Shown here: positions 56,419 through 64,000 of the stretch, piece by piece
Position numbering within the stretch: the stretch's first letter is position 1
Layout of the letters: every line of letters starts with the position of its first letter
Assembly (NCBI RefSeq): GCF_030817315.1
Contig: NZ_JAUSZF010000001.1
Location: 2,340,501-2,404,500 of the forward strand
Reading direction: 5' to 3'
DNA: 64,000 nt
From: Sphingomonas faeni
GTDB lineage: Bacteria; Pseudomonadota; Alphaproteobacteria; Sphingomonadales; Sphingomonadaceae
The notes under the pieces: model-generated
Databases searched by the model: none
Told to the model about the DNA's origin: nothing
The model's input: only the letters and a program-made list of their open reading frames with translations
Translations under genes and position numbers: made by a program

Positions 56419-58908
56419 TTGGACACGGCGACGCAAACCGCGCCCCTTTTCGACGCGATGATCCATGCCGAGCGCTGGATCGCCGATTATTGCGCGCGCA
56501 GCACGAGCGCCGACGTGCTCTGCCCGGCCGAGGACGGCAGTGCCGATCCCGCCTGGGCCGCAATGTTCGCCGAGCTTGCGACGGTCGCGTCCGACGACCT
56601 CGGCCACGCGCGCGAACGCGTTCAGCGGCATGCGGTCGACATCGGCACCGGCTTCCGCATCGCCGACGAACCCGACGAGCGCCCCTGGCCCGTCTCTCCC
56701 GTGCCCTTGCTGATCGAAGCCGGCGAGTGGGCGGACATCGAGCGCGGCGTGATCCAGCGTGCGACGCTGATGGAGACGGTGATCGCCGACCTGTACGGCG
56801 AGGGAACGCTGGTCGCCGACGGCCACATCCCCGCCGCGCTGGTCACCGGCAGTCCGTTCTTCCTGCGGCCGATGGTCGGGCTCGCCCCGCCCGGCGGCCG
56901 CCATCTCGATTTCATCGCGATCGACTTGGGTCGCGGCCCTACCGGCGAGTGGCGCGTGCTCGCCGATCATCTGCGCGCACCCGCCGGCGCCGGCTACGCG
57001 CTGGAGAACCGGATCGCGGTCAGCCGTACCCTTGGCGGGTTGCAGGATCGATTGAACGTCCAGCGGCACGCGCCGTTCTTCGCCGCCTTCCGAGCCGGAA
57101 TCGCGGCGCTGTGCAAGCGCAGCGACCCGAGGATCGGCTTGCTGACGCCCGGCCGGTTCAACCCAAGCTATCCCGAGCAGGCGCATCTCGCGCGCTATCT
57201 CGGGCTGTTGCTGGTCGAGGGCGCCGATCTCGCCGCACTGGAGGACAAGGTGTATGTCCGCACGATCGGTGGGCTCAAGCGGATCGACGCGCTGTGGCGG
57301 CGGCTCGATCCGCGGCTGCTCGATCCGTTGGCGTTCGATACGCATTCGCAGATCGGCGTACCTGGGCTGATCGACGCCTATGCCGCCGGCAACGTCGTAC
57401 TGTCGAACGCGCCGGGCTCGGCGGTGCTGGAGGCGCCTGCGTTTTCCGCGTTCCTGCCGCAGCTGGCGCGGTCAATGCTCGGCGAGGAGTTGCGCCTCCC
57501 CAACATCGCGACGTGGTGGTGCGGGCAGGACGGCGCACGGGCGCAGGTCGAGGCGAATTTCGATCGCCTGCTGATTGGCCCGGCGTTCCATGCGCGTCCG
57601 CTCGGCATGACCGGCGGCCCGACCACCGGCGCCGATATCACCGGCGAAGACCGGACGCGCCTGCTCGCCGACATGGCGAACAGGCCGCAGGATTATGTCG
57701 GGCAGGAGCTGGTCCAGCTCTCGACGATGCCGGTGGTCGTAGGCGATGCGCTGGTCCCCCGCCCCTTCACCCTGCGCGTGTTCGCGGCGCGTAACGGCGA
57801 GGGCGAATGGACCGTCCTCCCCGGCGGGTTCGCGCGGATCGGCGAGCACCCCGACGCGCGCGCGGCGGTGATGGGCGAAGGCATCTGGTCCGCCGACGTG
57901 TGCATCTACGGCGCCGAGCCTGTCGCGCCGGTGTCGCTGCTGACCGCGCCAGACTCGCTCCACGTCCGTCGCAATCCGGGGACGTTGCCGAGCCGGGTAG
58001 CCGACAATTTCTATTGGCTCGGGCGTTATCTGGAGCGGGGCGAGGCTCTGCTCGGCGCGATCCGCGTAATGCTCGGCAACTCGATCGACGTCGATGGCGG
58101 TGCGGTGCTGTCCCCCACCACCGTCGGCAAGCTGGTCGGGCTGATCGTCGGCACCGGCAGCGCACCGCATCCGCCGTCGCTGCGCCGCGCCGACCTGACC
58201 GCGTTCGCGCGGACCGCGATGGAGGACGGGGCGTGGCAGTCGATCCTGACGCTCAACCGCCACGCGCGCGAAATCGGCGAAGGCTCGCGCGATCGGTTGT
58301 CGGCGGACATGGTGCGATTGCTCGAAGCGCCCTTCCCGACCCACCGCGGGATGCTGGAGCGCGCCGGGTCACTGCAACGGCGCTATGCCGCGATCGCGGG
58401 ATTGTCGGCGGAGCATATGGGGCGGACCGCGGCGTGGCGGTTCCACGATCTCGGGCGGCGCGTGGAGCGGGCGATGGCGATGGCGCGCGCGATCCGGTTG
58501 TTCGGGATGCCGGGGGCGTCGCCCGACGACCTGTCGGTGCTGCTCGACCTGGCCGACAGCCAGATCAGTTATCGGCAGCGTTATCCGACGGGGATCGCAC
58601 GCGTGCCGGTGATGGATCTCGTGGCGCTCGATCCGGGCAACCCGCGTTCGTTGGCGTTTTCGGCAGAGCGGATCGCGGCGCGGTTGGCGGAGCTGCCGGT
58701 GCTAAGCGACGACGAGATGGCGGAGCCGCAGCAGGCGCAGGCCACCGGGTTGCAGGCGATCGTGATGACCGCGACCGCCGCGGAGCTGGATGCGGAGACG
58801 CTGGGGGATATCGAGCGGCGGCTCGGGGCGGTGTCGGATGCGCTGGCGCGGCGGTATTTTCTGCAGGGTGCGGAGCCGCTGCGAACCAGCGGGCTGACTT
58901 TAGCGTGA
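56419..58908 (+). CDS. Circularly permuted ATP-grasp / alpha-E fusion protein
   Basis: 829-residue fusion. Residues about 1-480 are a circularly permuted ATP-grasp domain (DUF404/DUF407 type: ADLYGEGTLVADGHIPAALV, HLARYLGLLLVEGADLA, PNIATWWCGQ, VLPGGFARIG). Residues about 520-829 are an alpha-E (DUF403) domain (SRVADNFYWLGRYLERGE, AWRFHDLGRRVERAM). In most genomes these are adjacent genes. Together with a transglutaminase they are a predicted peptide-synthesis or modification cassette with no proven product. TTG start at 56419; ATG 56458 is an alternative. Confidence 0.85.
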   Translation: MDTATQTAPLFDAMIHAERWIADYCARSTSADVLCPAEDGSADPAWAAMFAELATVASDDLGHARERVQRHAVDIGTGFRIADEPDERPWPVSPVPLLIEAGEWADIERGVIQRATLMETVIADLYGEGTLVADGHIPAALVTGSPFFLRPMVGLAPPGGRHLDFIAIDLGRGPTGEWRVLADHLRAPAGAGYALENRIAVSRTLGGLQDRLNVQRHAPFFAAFRAGIAALCKRSDPRIGLLTPGRFNPSYPEQAHLARYLGLLLVEGADLAALEDKVYVRTIGGLKRIDALWRRLDPRLLDPLAFDTHSQIGVPGLIDAYAAGNVVLSNAPGSAVLEAPAFSAFLPQLARSMLGEELRLPNIATWWCGQDGARAQVEANFDRLLIGPAFHARPLGMTGGPTTGADITGEDRTRLLADMANRPQDYVGQELVQLSTMPVVVGDALVPRPFTLRVFAARNGEGEWTVLPGGFARIGEHPDARAAVMGEGIWSADVCIYGAEPVAPVSLLTAPDSLHVRRNPGTLPSRVADNFYWLGRYLERGEALLGAIRVMLGNSIDVDGGAVLSPTTVGKLVGLIVGTGSAPHPPSLRRADLTAFARTAMEDGAWQSILTLNRHAREIGEGSRDRLSADMVRLLEAPFPTHRGMLERAGSLQRRYAAIAGLSAEHMGRTAAWRFHDLGRRVERAMAMARAIRLFGMPGASPDDLSVLLDLADSQISYRQRYPTGIARVPVMDLVALDPGNPRSLAFSAERIAARLAELPVLSDDEMAEPQQAQATGLQAIVMTATAAELDAETLGDIERRLGAVSDALARRYFLQGAEPLRTSGLTLA

Positions 58909-58935
58909 GGAGCGTCGCGATGAGGGCGACCGAAC

Positions 58936-59037
58936 TCCCTCTCCCCTCCGGGGAGAGGGTCGGGGTGAGGGGCAGCCAAGCAGTGCTGCGCCTGGAACAG
59001 CCCCTCACCCCAGCCCTCTCCCCGGAGGGGAGAGGGA
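58936..59037. repeat. Palindromic repeat, family B, copy 5
   Basis: CCCTCTCCCCTCCGGGGAGA left and TCTCCCCGGAGGGGAGAGGG right, inner GGGGTGAGGGGC / GCCCCTCACCCC. Shorter inner arms than other copies. It lies between the ATP-grasp and transglutaminase genes. Confidence 0.85.
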
Positions 59038-59071
59038 GCCAGAAGACTAAGTGCACTACCAGGTTGCGTTC

Positions 59072-59965
59072 ATGATCTACGATATCCGCCACGTAACGAC
59101 GTTCGACTACGGCGCGAGCGTCAAGTTCGCGCGCTGCAACCTGCGGCTGAAACCGATCGACTGGCCGGGACAACACCTCGATTCCTATGCGCTGTCGGTC
59201 CACCCCGCCGGCCGCACCAGCGCCGCGCGGGCCGAGGCGGGACTTGCCAACGTCACGCGGCTGGTGGTCGACAGCCCGGTTCGTCACCTGACGATCGAAA
59301 GCCGTTCACGGATGACGGTCGACCGCCTCGTACCCGTGCCCGACACAAGCGACCCGACGCTCGGCGAAGTCGCGGCGATGGCGCGCGCGAGCACCGATCT
59401 CTCTGCCGCGAGCCCGGCGAACTATATCTACCCATCCCCGCTGATCCCGCTCGACCAGGCGATCGCGGACTATTGCGCGGTCGATCTCGATCCGTCACGC
59501 GGCGCGCTGGAGGCCGGGATCGCGCTCGCCCGGCGGATCCAGGAGGAGTTCGTGTTCGATGCCGACGCGACTCTAGTCGATACGCCCCCGCACGAGGCGT
59601 TCCTGCAACGCAAGGGCGTGTGCCAGGACTTCGCGCAGATCATGATCACCGGGCTGCGCGCGGCGGGGCTCCCCGCGGCGTACGCGTCGGGCTATATCCG
59701 GACGATCCCGCCCGAAGGTCAGCCGCGGCTGGTCGGGGCGGATGCGACGCATGCCTGGGTGCTGCTGTGGTGCGGGCCGGTCCGCGGCTGGGTCGGCGTC
59801 GATCCGACCAACGGGATCTGGATGGCGAGCGACCACATCGTCATGGCCGTCGGCCGGGACTATGCCGAGATCGCGCCGGTCGACGGCGTGGTGCTCGGGT
59901 CGGGGGCGCAGAACATGGATGTCAGCGTGGACGTGGCGCCGCTGGACGAGGCCGTCGCGATCTGA
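59072..59965 (+). CDS. Transglutaminase-like cysteine protease family protein
   Basis: 297-residue protein with a bacterial transglutaminase-type N-terminal region (MIYDIRHVTTFDYG) and a papain-like transglutaminase core: Cys184 in KGVCQDFAQIM, His227 in ADATHAWV, Asp244 in VGVDPTNG. This catalytic triad supports peptidase or amidase activity. In many genomes it partners the ATP-grasp/alpha-E pair, here its immediate upstream neighbour. ATG 59072 is preferred to the GTG at 59051 because the family starts at this point. Confidence 0.88.
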   Translation: MIYDIRHVTTFDYGASVKFARCNLRLKPIDWPGQHLDSYALSVHPAGRTSAARAEAGLANVTRLVVDSPVRHLTIESRSRMTVDRLVPVPDTSDPTLGEVAAMARASTDLSAASPANYIYPSPLIPLDQAIADYCAVDLDPSRGALEAGIALARRIQEEFVFDADATLVDTPPHEAFLQRKGVCQDFAQIMITGLRAAGLPAAYASGYIRTIPPEGQPRLVGADATHAWVLLWCGPVRGWVGVDPTNGIWMASDHIVMAVGRDYAEIAPVDGVVLGSGAQNMDVSVDVAPLDEAVAI

Positions 59966-60054
59966 GCGCCCCAGCCCAAGTCATACGCACACGCGCAATT
60001 GCGTTGCGCGGGCGCTCGCCCCACATAGACGCGCAAGTAAGAATGGGGACGTAA

Positions 60055-60987
60055 GTGGCCGATCCGTACAAGACTCTGGGTGTAGCGCGCGACGCAACCG
60101 AAGCCGACATCAAGAAGGCGTACCGAAAGCTCGCAAAGGAGCTTCACCCCGATCGCAACAAGGACAATCCGAAAGCGTCGGAGAGGTTCAGCACGGTCAC
60201 CAACGCGTACGACCTGCTGAACGACAAGGACAAGCGTGCGCGGTTCGATCGCGGCGAGATCGACGGTGACGGCAATCCGGCCGCACCGTTCGGCTTCGGC
60301 GGTGGCGGCGGACGTCCCCAGCCCGGCGGCTTCCGCAACGAAGGCTTTGAGACCGGCGCCGGCAGCCCGGACATGAGCGACATCTTCGAAGGGCTGTTCG
60401 GCGGCGCGCAGCGTGGCGGCGGCGGCGGGTTCTCCGGCGGGTTCGGTCGCCGGCCACAGCCCAAGGGCGAGAATGCCGCGTATCGCCTGCAGGTCCCGTT
60501 CGTCGAAGCCGCGACGCTGGAGCCGCAGCGCGTGACGCTCGCGGACGGCAAGACGCTCGACCTGAAGCTCCCCGCCGGCGTCGAGACCGGCACGCAGATG
60601 AAGCTCGCCGGCAAGGGCGAGCAGGGTCCGGGCGGCGCGGGCGACGCGATCCTGACGATCGAGGTCCAGCCACACAAATTCTTCACGCGCGACGGCGACG
60701 ACGTCCGCCTGGAGCTGCCGATCACGCTGGCCGAGGCCGTCCTGGGCGGTTCGATCAAGGCGCCGACGGTCGACAAGCCGGTGATGTTGACGATCCCCAA
60801 GGGCACGACGTCGGGCAAGACGCTGCGCCTCAAGGGCAAGGGTTTCCACAAGAAGGGCGGCACGCGGGGGGACCAGTTGGTCACGCTGATGATCGACATT
60901 CCCGCCAGCGATGCGGCGCTGACCGCGTTCGTCGAAAGCTGGGACGGTCGCGACGCCGGGAACCCGCGAGGGGCCATGGGCGTCTGA
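60055..60987 (+). CDS. DnaJ C-terminal domain co-chaperone (CbpA-like)
   Basis: 310-residue J-domain protein. The J domain (about 1-70) has HPD at 31-33. A Gly/Phe-rich linker (about 78-135) follows, then two C-terminal beta domains (RLQVPFVEAATLE, ELPITLAEAVLGGSI, RLKGKGFHKKGG). No zinc-finger Cys repeats are present, so it is CbpA-type rather than DnaJ. GTG start at 60055. Probable partner of DnaK. Six base pairs from the next gene. Confidence 0.9.
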   Translation: MADPYKTLGVARDATEADIKKAYRKLAKELHPDRNKDNPKASERFSTVTNAYDLLNDKDKRARFDRGEIDGDGNPAAPFGFGGGGGRPQPGGFRNEGFETGAGSPDMSDIFEGLFGGAQRGGGGGFSGGFGRRPQPKGENAAYRLQVPFVEAATLEPQRVTLADGKTLDLKLPAGVETGTQMKLAGKGEQGPGGAGDAILTIEVQPHKFFTRDGDDVRLELPITLAEAVLGGSIKAPTVDKPVMLTIPKGTTSGKTLRLKGKGFHKKGGTRGDQLVTLMIDIPASDAALTAFVESWDGRDAGNPRGAMGV

Positions 60988-60993
60988 GCCCAC

Positions 60994-61944
60994 GTGAACG
61001 AAAGCACCCTTACGCCCGAAGCACGGAGCCACCACCATGGCACCGCCCGCAACCGACTCGATCGCGGCATGGCGAAGGTCAGACCGGGCAGTTATGCGTT
61101 CGAAGTGACCAAGCGCGCGGCGGTCGGCGTCTTCAACGACGGCTTCATCCACGCGGGCAATCTGGCGTATCTCGCGCTGATGACGGTGTTCCCGTTCTTC
61201 ATCGTCGCCGCCGCGATCCTGTCGGTCTTCGGGCAGAGCGTCGAGACGGTGCGCGCCGTCGAGTCCTTCCTCAACGTCCTGCCGCCCAATGTCGGCGACC
61301 TTCTCCGCAAGCCGATCGCCGACGTGCTCGCTGCGCGGACCGGGTCGCTGCTGTGGCTGGGGGCGCTGGTCGGGCTGTGGACCGTCGGCAGCTTCGTCGA
61401 GACGATCCGCGACATCTTCCACCGCGCCTACGGGATCAAGGCGACCGCACCGTTCTGGAAGTCGCGGCTGGGATCGTCGTTCGTGATCGTCTGTTCGGTG
61501 ATCATCGCACTGCTCTCGTTCCTGGTGCAGGGCATCCTGACCGCCGCCGAGCAGTTCATCTACCGTCTCCTCCCCTTCGCGCAGAACGCCGCGAGCTGGG
61601 TCGGGTTGTCGCGCCTGATCCCGGGCCTGCTGATGTTCGGGGCGCTGTACCTGTTGTTCTATTCGGTGACGCCGTCGCGTTATCGCTACTCGAAATGCCG
61701 CAAATGGCCGGGTGCGTTGTTCACGACCGCCTGGTGGGTCAGCGCCACCGCGCTGCTGCCGATCGTGCTCTCCAGCCTTGGCGGCTACGACCTGACCTAT
61801 GGCAGTCTCGCCGGCGTTGTCATCATGCTGTTGTTTTTCTACGTCATCGGGCTCGGGCTGGTATTCGGCGCGCATCTGAACGCGGCACTGGCGGAACCAC
61901 CCGAAACAACGCTAGAGCAACCCGCTACGGATATGCAGGTATAG
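60994..61944 (+). CDS. YihY/BrkB family inner-membrane protein
   Basis: 316-residue protein of the YihY/BrkB family. About six membrane segments, with the typical NLAYLALMTVFPFFIVAAAI and SLAGVVIMLLFFYVIGLGLV regions. Formerly misannotated as RNase BN; its function is unknown. GTG start at 60994, 6 bp after the DnaJ-type gene. fabI starts 11 bp after the stop, so these genes form an operon. Confidence 0.88.
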   Translation: MNESTLTPEARSHHHGTARNRLDRGMAKVRPGSYAFEVTKRAAVGVFNDGFIHAGNLAYLALMTVFPFFIVAAAILSVFGQSVETVRAVESFLNVLPPNVGDLLRKPIADVLAARTGSLLWLGALVGLWTVGSFVETIRDIFHRAYGIKATAPFWKSRLGSSFVIVCSVIIALLSFLVQGILTAAEQFIYRLLPFAQNAASWVGLSRLIPGLLMFGALYLLFYSVTPSRYRYSKCRKWPGALFTTAWWVSATALLPIVLSSLGGYDLTYGSLAGVVIMLLFFYVIGLGLVFGAHLNAALAEPPETTLEQPATDMQV

Positions 61945-61955
61945 GCGGGGATGGC

Positions 61956-62759
61956 GTGAACGGTTTGATGGCGGGCAAGCGTGGGCTGATCATGGGCTTG
62001 GCGAACGATAAGTCGCTGGCCTGGGGGATCGCCAAGAAGCTGTCCGAAGCGGGCGCCGAACTCGCGTTCAGCTACCAGGGCGAGACGATGGAAAAGCGCG
62101 TCCGCCCGCTCGCCGAGCAGCTTGGCGTCGCGCGGCTGTTCGATTGCGACGTGTCGGACATGGGCGCGCTCGACGCGACCTTCGACAAGCTGGCGGAAGA
62201 ATGGCCGACGATCGACTTCGTCGTCCACGCGATCGGCTTTTCGGACAAGAACGAGCTGCGCGGGCGGTTCGTCGATACCAGCCTCGACAACTTCCTGATG
62301 ACGATGAACATCTCGGTATATTCGTTCGTCGCGGTGGCGCAGCGCGCGGCCAAGATGATGACCGAGGGCGGCGCGATGCTGACGCTCAGCTATTACGGCG
62401 CCGAAAAGGTCATCCCGCATTACAACGTGATGGGCGTGGCGAAGGCTGCGCTCGAGACCAGCGTGCAGTACTTGGCGGTCGACCTGGGCCGCGACAACAT
62501 CCGCGTGAATGCAATCTCGGCAGGTCCGATCAAGACGCTGGCCGCCAGCGGCATCGGCGATTTTCGCCTGATCCTGAAGTGGAACGAGTTGAACTCGCCG
62601 CTGAAGCGTAACGTGACGATCGACGACGTCGGCGGCGCGGGGCTGTACCTGCTGAGCGACCTCGCTTCTGGGGTCACGGGCGAGACGCACCACGTCGACG
62701 CCGGCTACAACGTGATCGGCATGAAAGCCGAAGACGCCCCCGATATCGCACTGGCCTAA
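61956..62759 (+). CDS. fabI: Enoyl-[acyl-carrier-protein] reductase (NADH), FabI
   Basis: Last reductive step of fatty acid elongation, 267 residues. GTG 61956 gives MNGLMAGKRGLIMGLANDKS, with the active-site Tyr146 and Tyr156 and Lys163 (YNVMGVAK) matching E. coli FabI numbering. GGGG lies 5 nt before this GTG. ATG 61968 is an alternative four codons later. Its stop is immediately followed by the arm of a palindromic cassette. Confidence 0.93.
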   Translation: MNGLMAGKRGLIMGLANDKSLAWGIAKKLSEAGAELAFSYQGETMEKRVRPLAEQLGVARLFDCDVSDMGALDATFDKLAEEWPTIDFVVHAIGFSDKNELRGRFVDTSLDNFLMTMNISVYSFVAVAQRAAKMMTEGGAMLTLSYYGAEKVIPHYNVMGVAKAALETSVQYLAVDLGRDNIRVNAISAGPIKTLAASGIGDFRLILKWNELNSPLKRNVTIDDVGGAGLYLLSDLASGVTGETHHVDAGYNVIGMKAEDAPDIALA

Positions 62760-62760
62760 C

Positions 62761-62817
62761 CCCTCTCCCCCTCCGGGGAGAGGGAGGGGCCCATGCAAAG
62801 CATGGGAGGGTGAGGGA
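62761..62817. repeat. Left arm of family B palindrome at the DUF559 gene
   Basis: Starts CCCTCTCCCCCTCCGGGGAG and continues with GGGAGGGTGAGGGA, directly before the DUF559 ATG. It begins 2 bases after the fabI stop. It pairs with the right arm at 63172-63228. Confidence 0.85.
62805..62809 (+). promoter_or_regulatory. Repeat-derived ribosome binding site for the DUF559 gene
   Basis: GGAGG in the left arm lies 8 nt before the ATG at 62818. Confidence 0.6.
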
Positions 62818-63234
62818 ATGAAACGGCCACCCGGCAACGCCCCGCGCGATCGTCAACGCGGTGCGCGCAAGATGTCATCCGAACCCGAATACCGGCTATG
62901 GCAAGTCCTGCGCAACCGTCAGGTCTGCGGCCTGAAGTTTCGACGACAAGTATGGCTTGGCCCCTACATCGTTGATTTCCTCTGTGCCGAAGTCCGGTTG
63001 GTCATCGAGGTCGATGGCGACACGCACGCCTCACCCGAAGCACAGGACTATGACAAACGCCGAACCGCGCTAATAGAGACCGAAGGCTACCGGGTATGCC
63101 GCTTCGGGAACGATGACGTGATGACCAATATCGATGGCGTGGCTGCGACGATTGTTGCGGTCGCCAACGAACCCTCACCCTCCCACCGCGTTGCGGCGGG
63201 CCCCTCCCTCTCCCCCAAGGGGAGAGGGTTTTGA
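62818..63234 (+). CDS. DUF559 endonuclease-domain protein
   Basis: 138-residue protein of the DUF559 family (Vsr/PD-(D/E)XK-like nucleases). Core signature: [20 protein letters not shown] and [20 protein letters not shown], with the acidic metal-site residues expected of this fold, then [12 protein letters not shown]. The last 20 residues (about 119-138) are encoded by the right palindrome arm and the start sits at the end of the left arm. The stop overlaps the aroC start (TTGA). Activity is not tested for this family member. A DNA-processing role is plausible. Confidence 0.8.
   Translation: MKRPPGNAPRDRQRGARKMSSEPEYRLWQVLRNRQVCGLKFRRQVWLGPYIVDFLCAEVRLVIEVDGDTHASPEAQDYDKRRTALIETEGYRVCRFGNDDVMTNIDGVAATIVAVANEPSPSHRVAAGPSLSPKGRGF
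63172..63228. repeat. Right arm of family B palindrome at the DUF559 gene
   Basis: CCCTCACCCTCCCACCGCGT then GGCGGGCCCCTCCCTCTCCC and AAGGGGAGAGGG, complementary to the left arm apart from the variable GCAAAGC/GCGTTGC centre. It overlaps the 3' end of the DUF559 gene. Confidence 0.85.
63221..63224 (+). promoter_or_regulatory. Repeat-derived ribosome binding site for aroC
   Basis: GGAG of the right family B arm lies 6 nt before the aroC TTG start at 63231. Confidence 0.55.
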
Positions 63235-64000
63235 GCTTCAACACGTTCGGGCGGCTGTTCCGCTTCACCACTTGGGGCGAGTCCCACGGTCCCGCTCTCG
63301 GTGCGGTCGTCGACGGGTGCCCGCCGGGCATCCCGCTGACCGAAGCCGACATCCAGCCCTGGCTCGACAAGCGTCGCCCCGGCACGTCCCGCTTCACCAC
63401 GCAGCGACGCGAGCCCGATACCGTCCGCATTCTCTCGGGCGTGTTCGAAGGCCGCACCACCGGCACGCCGATCAGCCTGATGATCGAGAATGTCGACCAG
63501 CGCTCGAAGGACTATTCCGACGTCGCCAAGGCGTATCGCCCCGGCCATGCCGACTATGCCTATGATGCGAAATACGGCTTCCGCGATTTCCGCGGCGGTG
63601 GACGCTCTTCCGCGCGCGAGACTGCGGCACGCGTAGCAGCCGGCGCGGTCGCACGCCTCGTCGTCCCGCAGGTCCGTGTCCGCGCGTGGGTCGAGGCGAT
63701 CGGCGGCGACTCGATCGATCCGGCGAACTTCGACGATGCGCAGATCGATCAGAACCCGTTCTTCTGCCCCGATGCCGACGCCGCGGTCCGCTGGGAGGCC
63801 CTGATCGACGCCGCGCGGAAGTCCGGCTCGTCGCTCGGCGCGGTGATCGCATGTGAGGCGACCGGTGTCCCCGCCGGCTGGGGCGCGCCGCTCTACGCCA
63901 AGCTCGATTCCGAACTCGCCTCCGCGTGCATGAGCATAAACGCGGTCAAGGGGATCGAGATCGGCGACGGGTTCGCCGCCGCCGCTCTGTCGGGCGAAGC
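63231..64000 (+). CDS. aroC: Chorismate synthase, 5' part
   Basis: Final step of the shikimate pathway (EPSP to chorismate, FMN-dependent). The 256 codons visible start at TTG 63231 ([20 protein letters not shown]) and run off the window. Motifs: [18 protein letters not shown] near residue 16 and [20 protein letters not shown] around 115, both AroC signatures. The TTG overlaps the DUF559 stop, and its Shine-Dalgarno lies in the repeat arm. In some sphingomonads aroC lies next to fabI (recalled, not checked here). Confidence 0.93.
   Translation, partial: MSFNTFGRLFRFTTWGESHGPALGAVVDGCPPGIPLTEADIQPWLDKRRPGTSRFTTQRREPDTVRILSGVFEGRTTGTPISLMIENVDQRSKDYSDVAKAYRPGHADYAYDAKYGFRDFRGGGRSSARETAARVAAGAVARLVVPQVRVRAWVEAIGGDSIDPANFDDAQIDQNPFFCPDADAAVRWEALIDAARKSGSSLGAVIACEATGVPAGWGAPLYAKLDSELASACMSINAVKGIEIGDGFAAAALSGE

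Larger units (their letters stand above)
62761..63228. mobile_element. Candidate DUF559 nuclease / palindrome cassette
   Basis: Two family B arms (62761-62817 and 63172-63228, each about 57 bp and complementary in organisation) bracket one gene encoding a DUF559 endonuclease. The unit fills the space between fabI and aroC. No target-site duplication or transposase was identified, so mobility is an inference from the arrangement and from gene-less family B copies elsewhere in the window. Confidence 0.5.

Noticed and set aside
61353..62759. Long open frame overlapping the YihY gene and fabI
   Set aside because: Upstream portion is an out-of-frame reading of the YihY gene; fabI starts at 61956.

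Overview
The window is chromosomal DNA of a high-GC alphaproteobacterium, most likely Sphingomonas or a close relative in the Sphingomonadaceae. The evidence is a SciP-type (DUF1153) cell-cycle regulator, a CYP153-type P450, the FabI and chorismate synthase pair, frequent GTG/TTG starts, and many dispersed palindromic repeats. No rRNA, CRISPR array, insertion sequence with a transposase, or plasmid/phage origin is visible. The content is mostly housekeeping and accessory metabolism.

Layout. 1-8.2 kb: EI24 membrane protein and lipoprotein, a small orphan secreted protein in a lower-GC patch, queG, a NatA/NatB-like ABC exporter, a CYP153-like P450, a Tat-exported MsrB and a CHAP amidase. 8.3-16 kb: M1 aminopeptidase, an SDR/GPH-symporter pair with a divergent second SDR, and malic enzyme. 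16-25 kb: mutS, a CDF zinc transporter, a putative 2OG-Fe(II) oxygenase, a glycine-zipper protein, mntH, an AlkA-type glycosylase, a [2Fe-2S] ferredoxin, rlmB and tRNA-Tyr(GTA). 25.3-35.4 kb: a complete glycogen cluster glgP-glgB-glgC-glgA-pgm followed by a CitE-like lyase. 35.5-39.5 kb: a translationally coupled Mla-type lipid transport operon (mlaE-mlaF-mlaD-auxiliary lipoprotein). 39.5-49.8 kb: HAD phosphatase, DUF445 protein, RND efflux pump with adaptor, SIMPL protein, GlsB-like protein, SciP, mnmA and a UvrB/UvrC-motif protein. 50-56 kb: pdxH-CDF-phzF and the NHEJ pair ku-ligD. 56.4-64 kb: ATP-grasp/alpha-E protein with transglutaminase, then cbpA-like, brkB-like, fabI, a DUF559 nuclease cassette and aroC, which runs off the window.

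The most interesting material is the repeat landscape. I count at least seven families of imperfect palindromes of about 55-155 bp (called A-G here). Most sit at gene 3' ends. One interrupts ligD in frame. Four appear to supply the ribosome-binding site of the next gene (CDF transporter, ligD, DUF559 gene, aroC). A DUF559 (Vsr-like) endonuclease gene lies exactly between the two arms of a family B palindrome, between fabI and aroC. The other family B copies look like the same arms closed without the gene. This suggests a nuclease-plus-palindrome unit with short non-autonomous derivatives, comparable in logic to RAYT/REP systems but with a different enzyme.

A second specific observation is a likely single-base frameshift. 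The CDF transporter and the PhzF protein read as one 578-residue ORF, but removing one C restores a normal CDF C-terminus whose TGA overlaps the phzF ATG, the same ATGA overlap seen at the pdxH/CDF junction.
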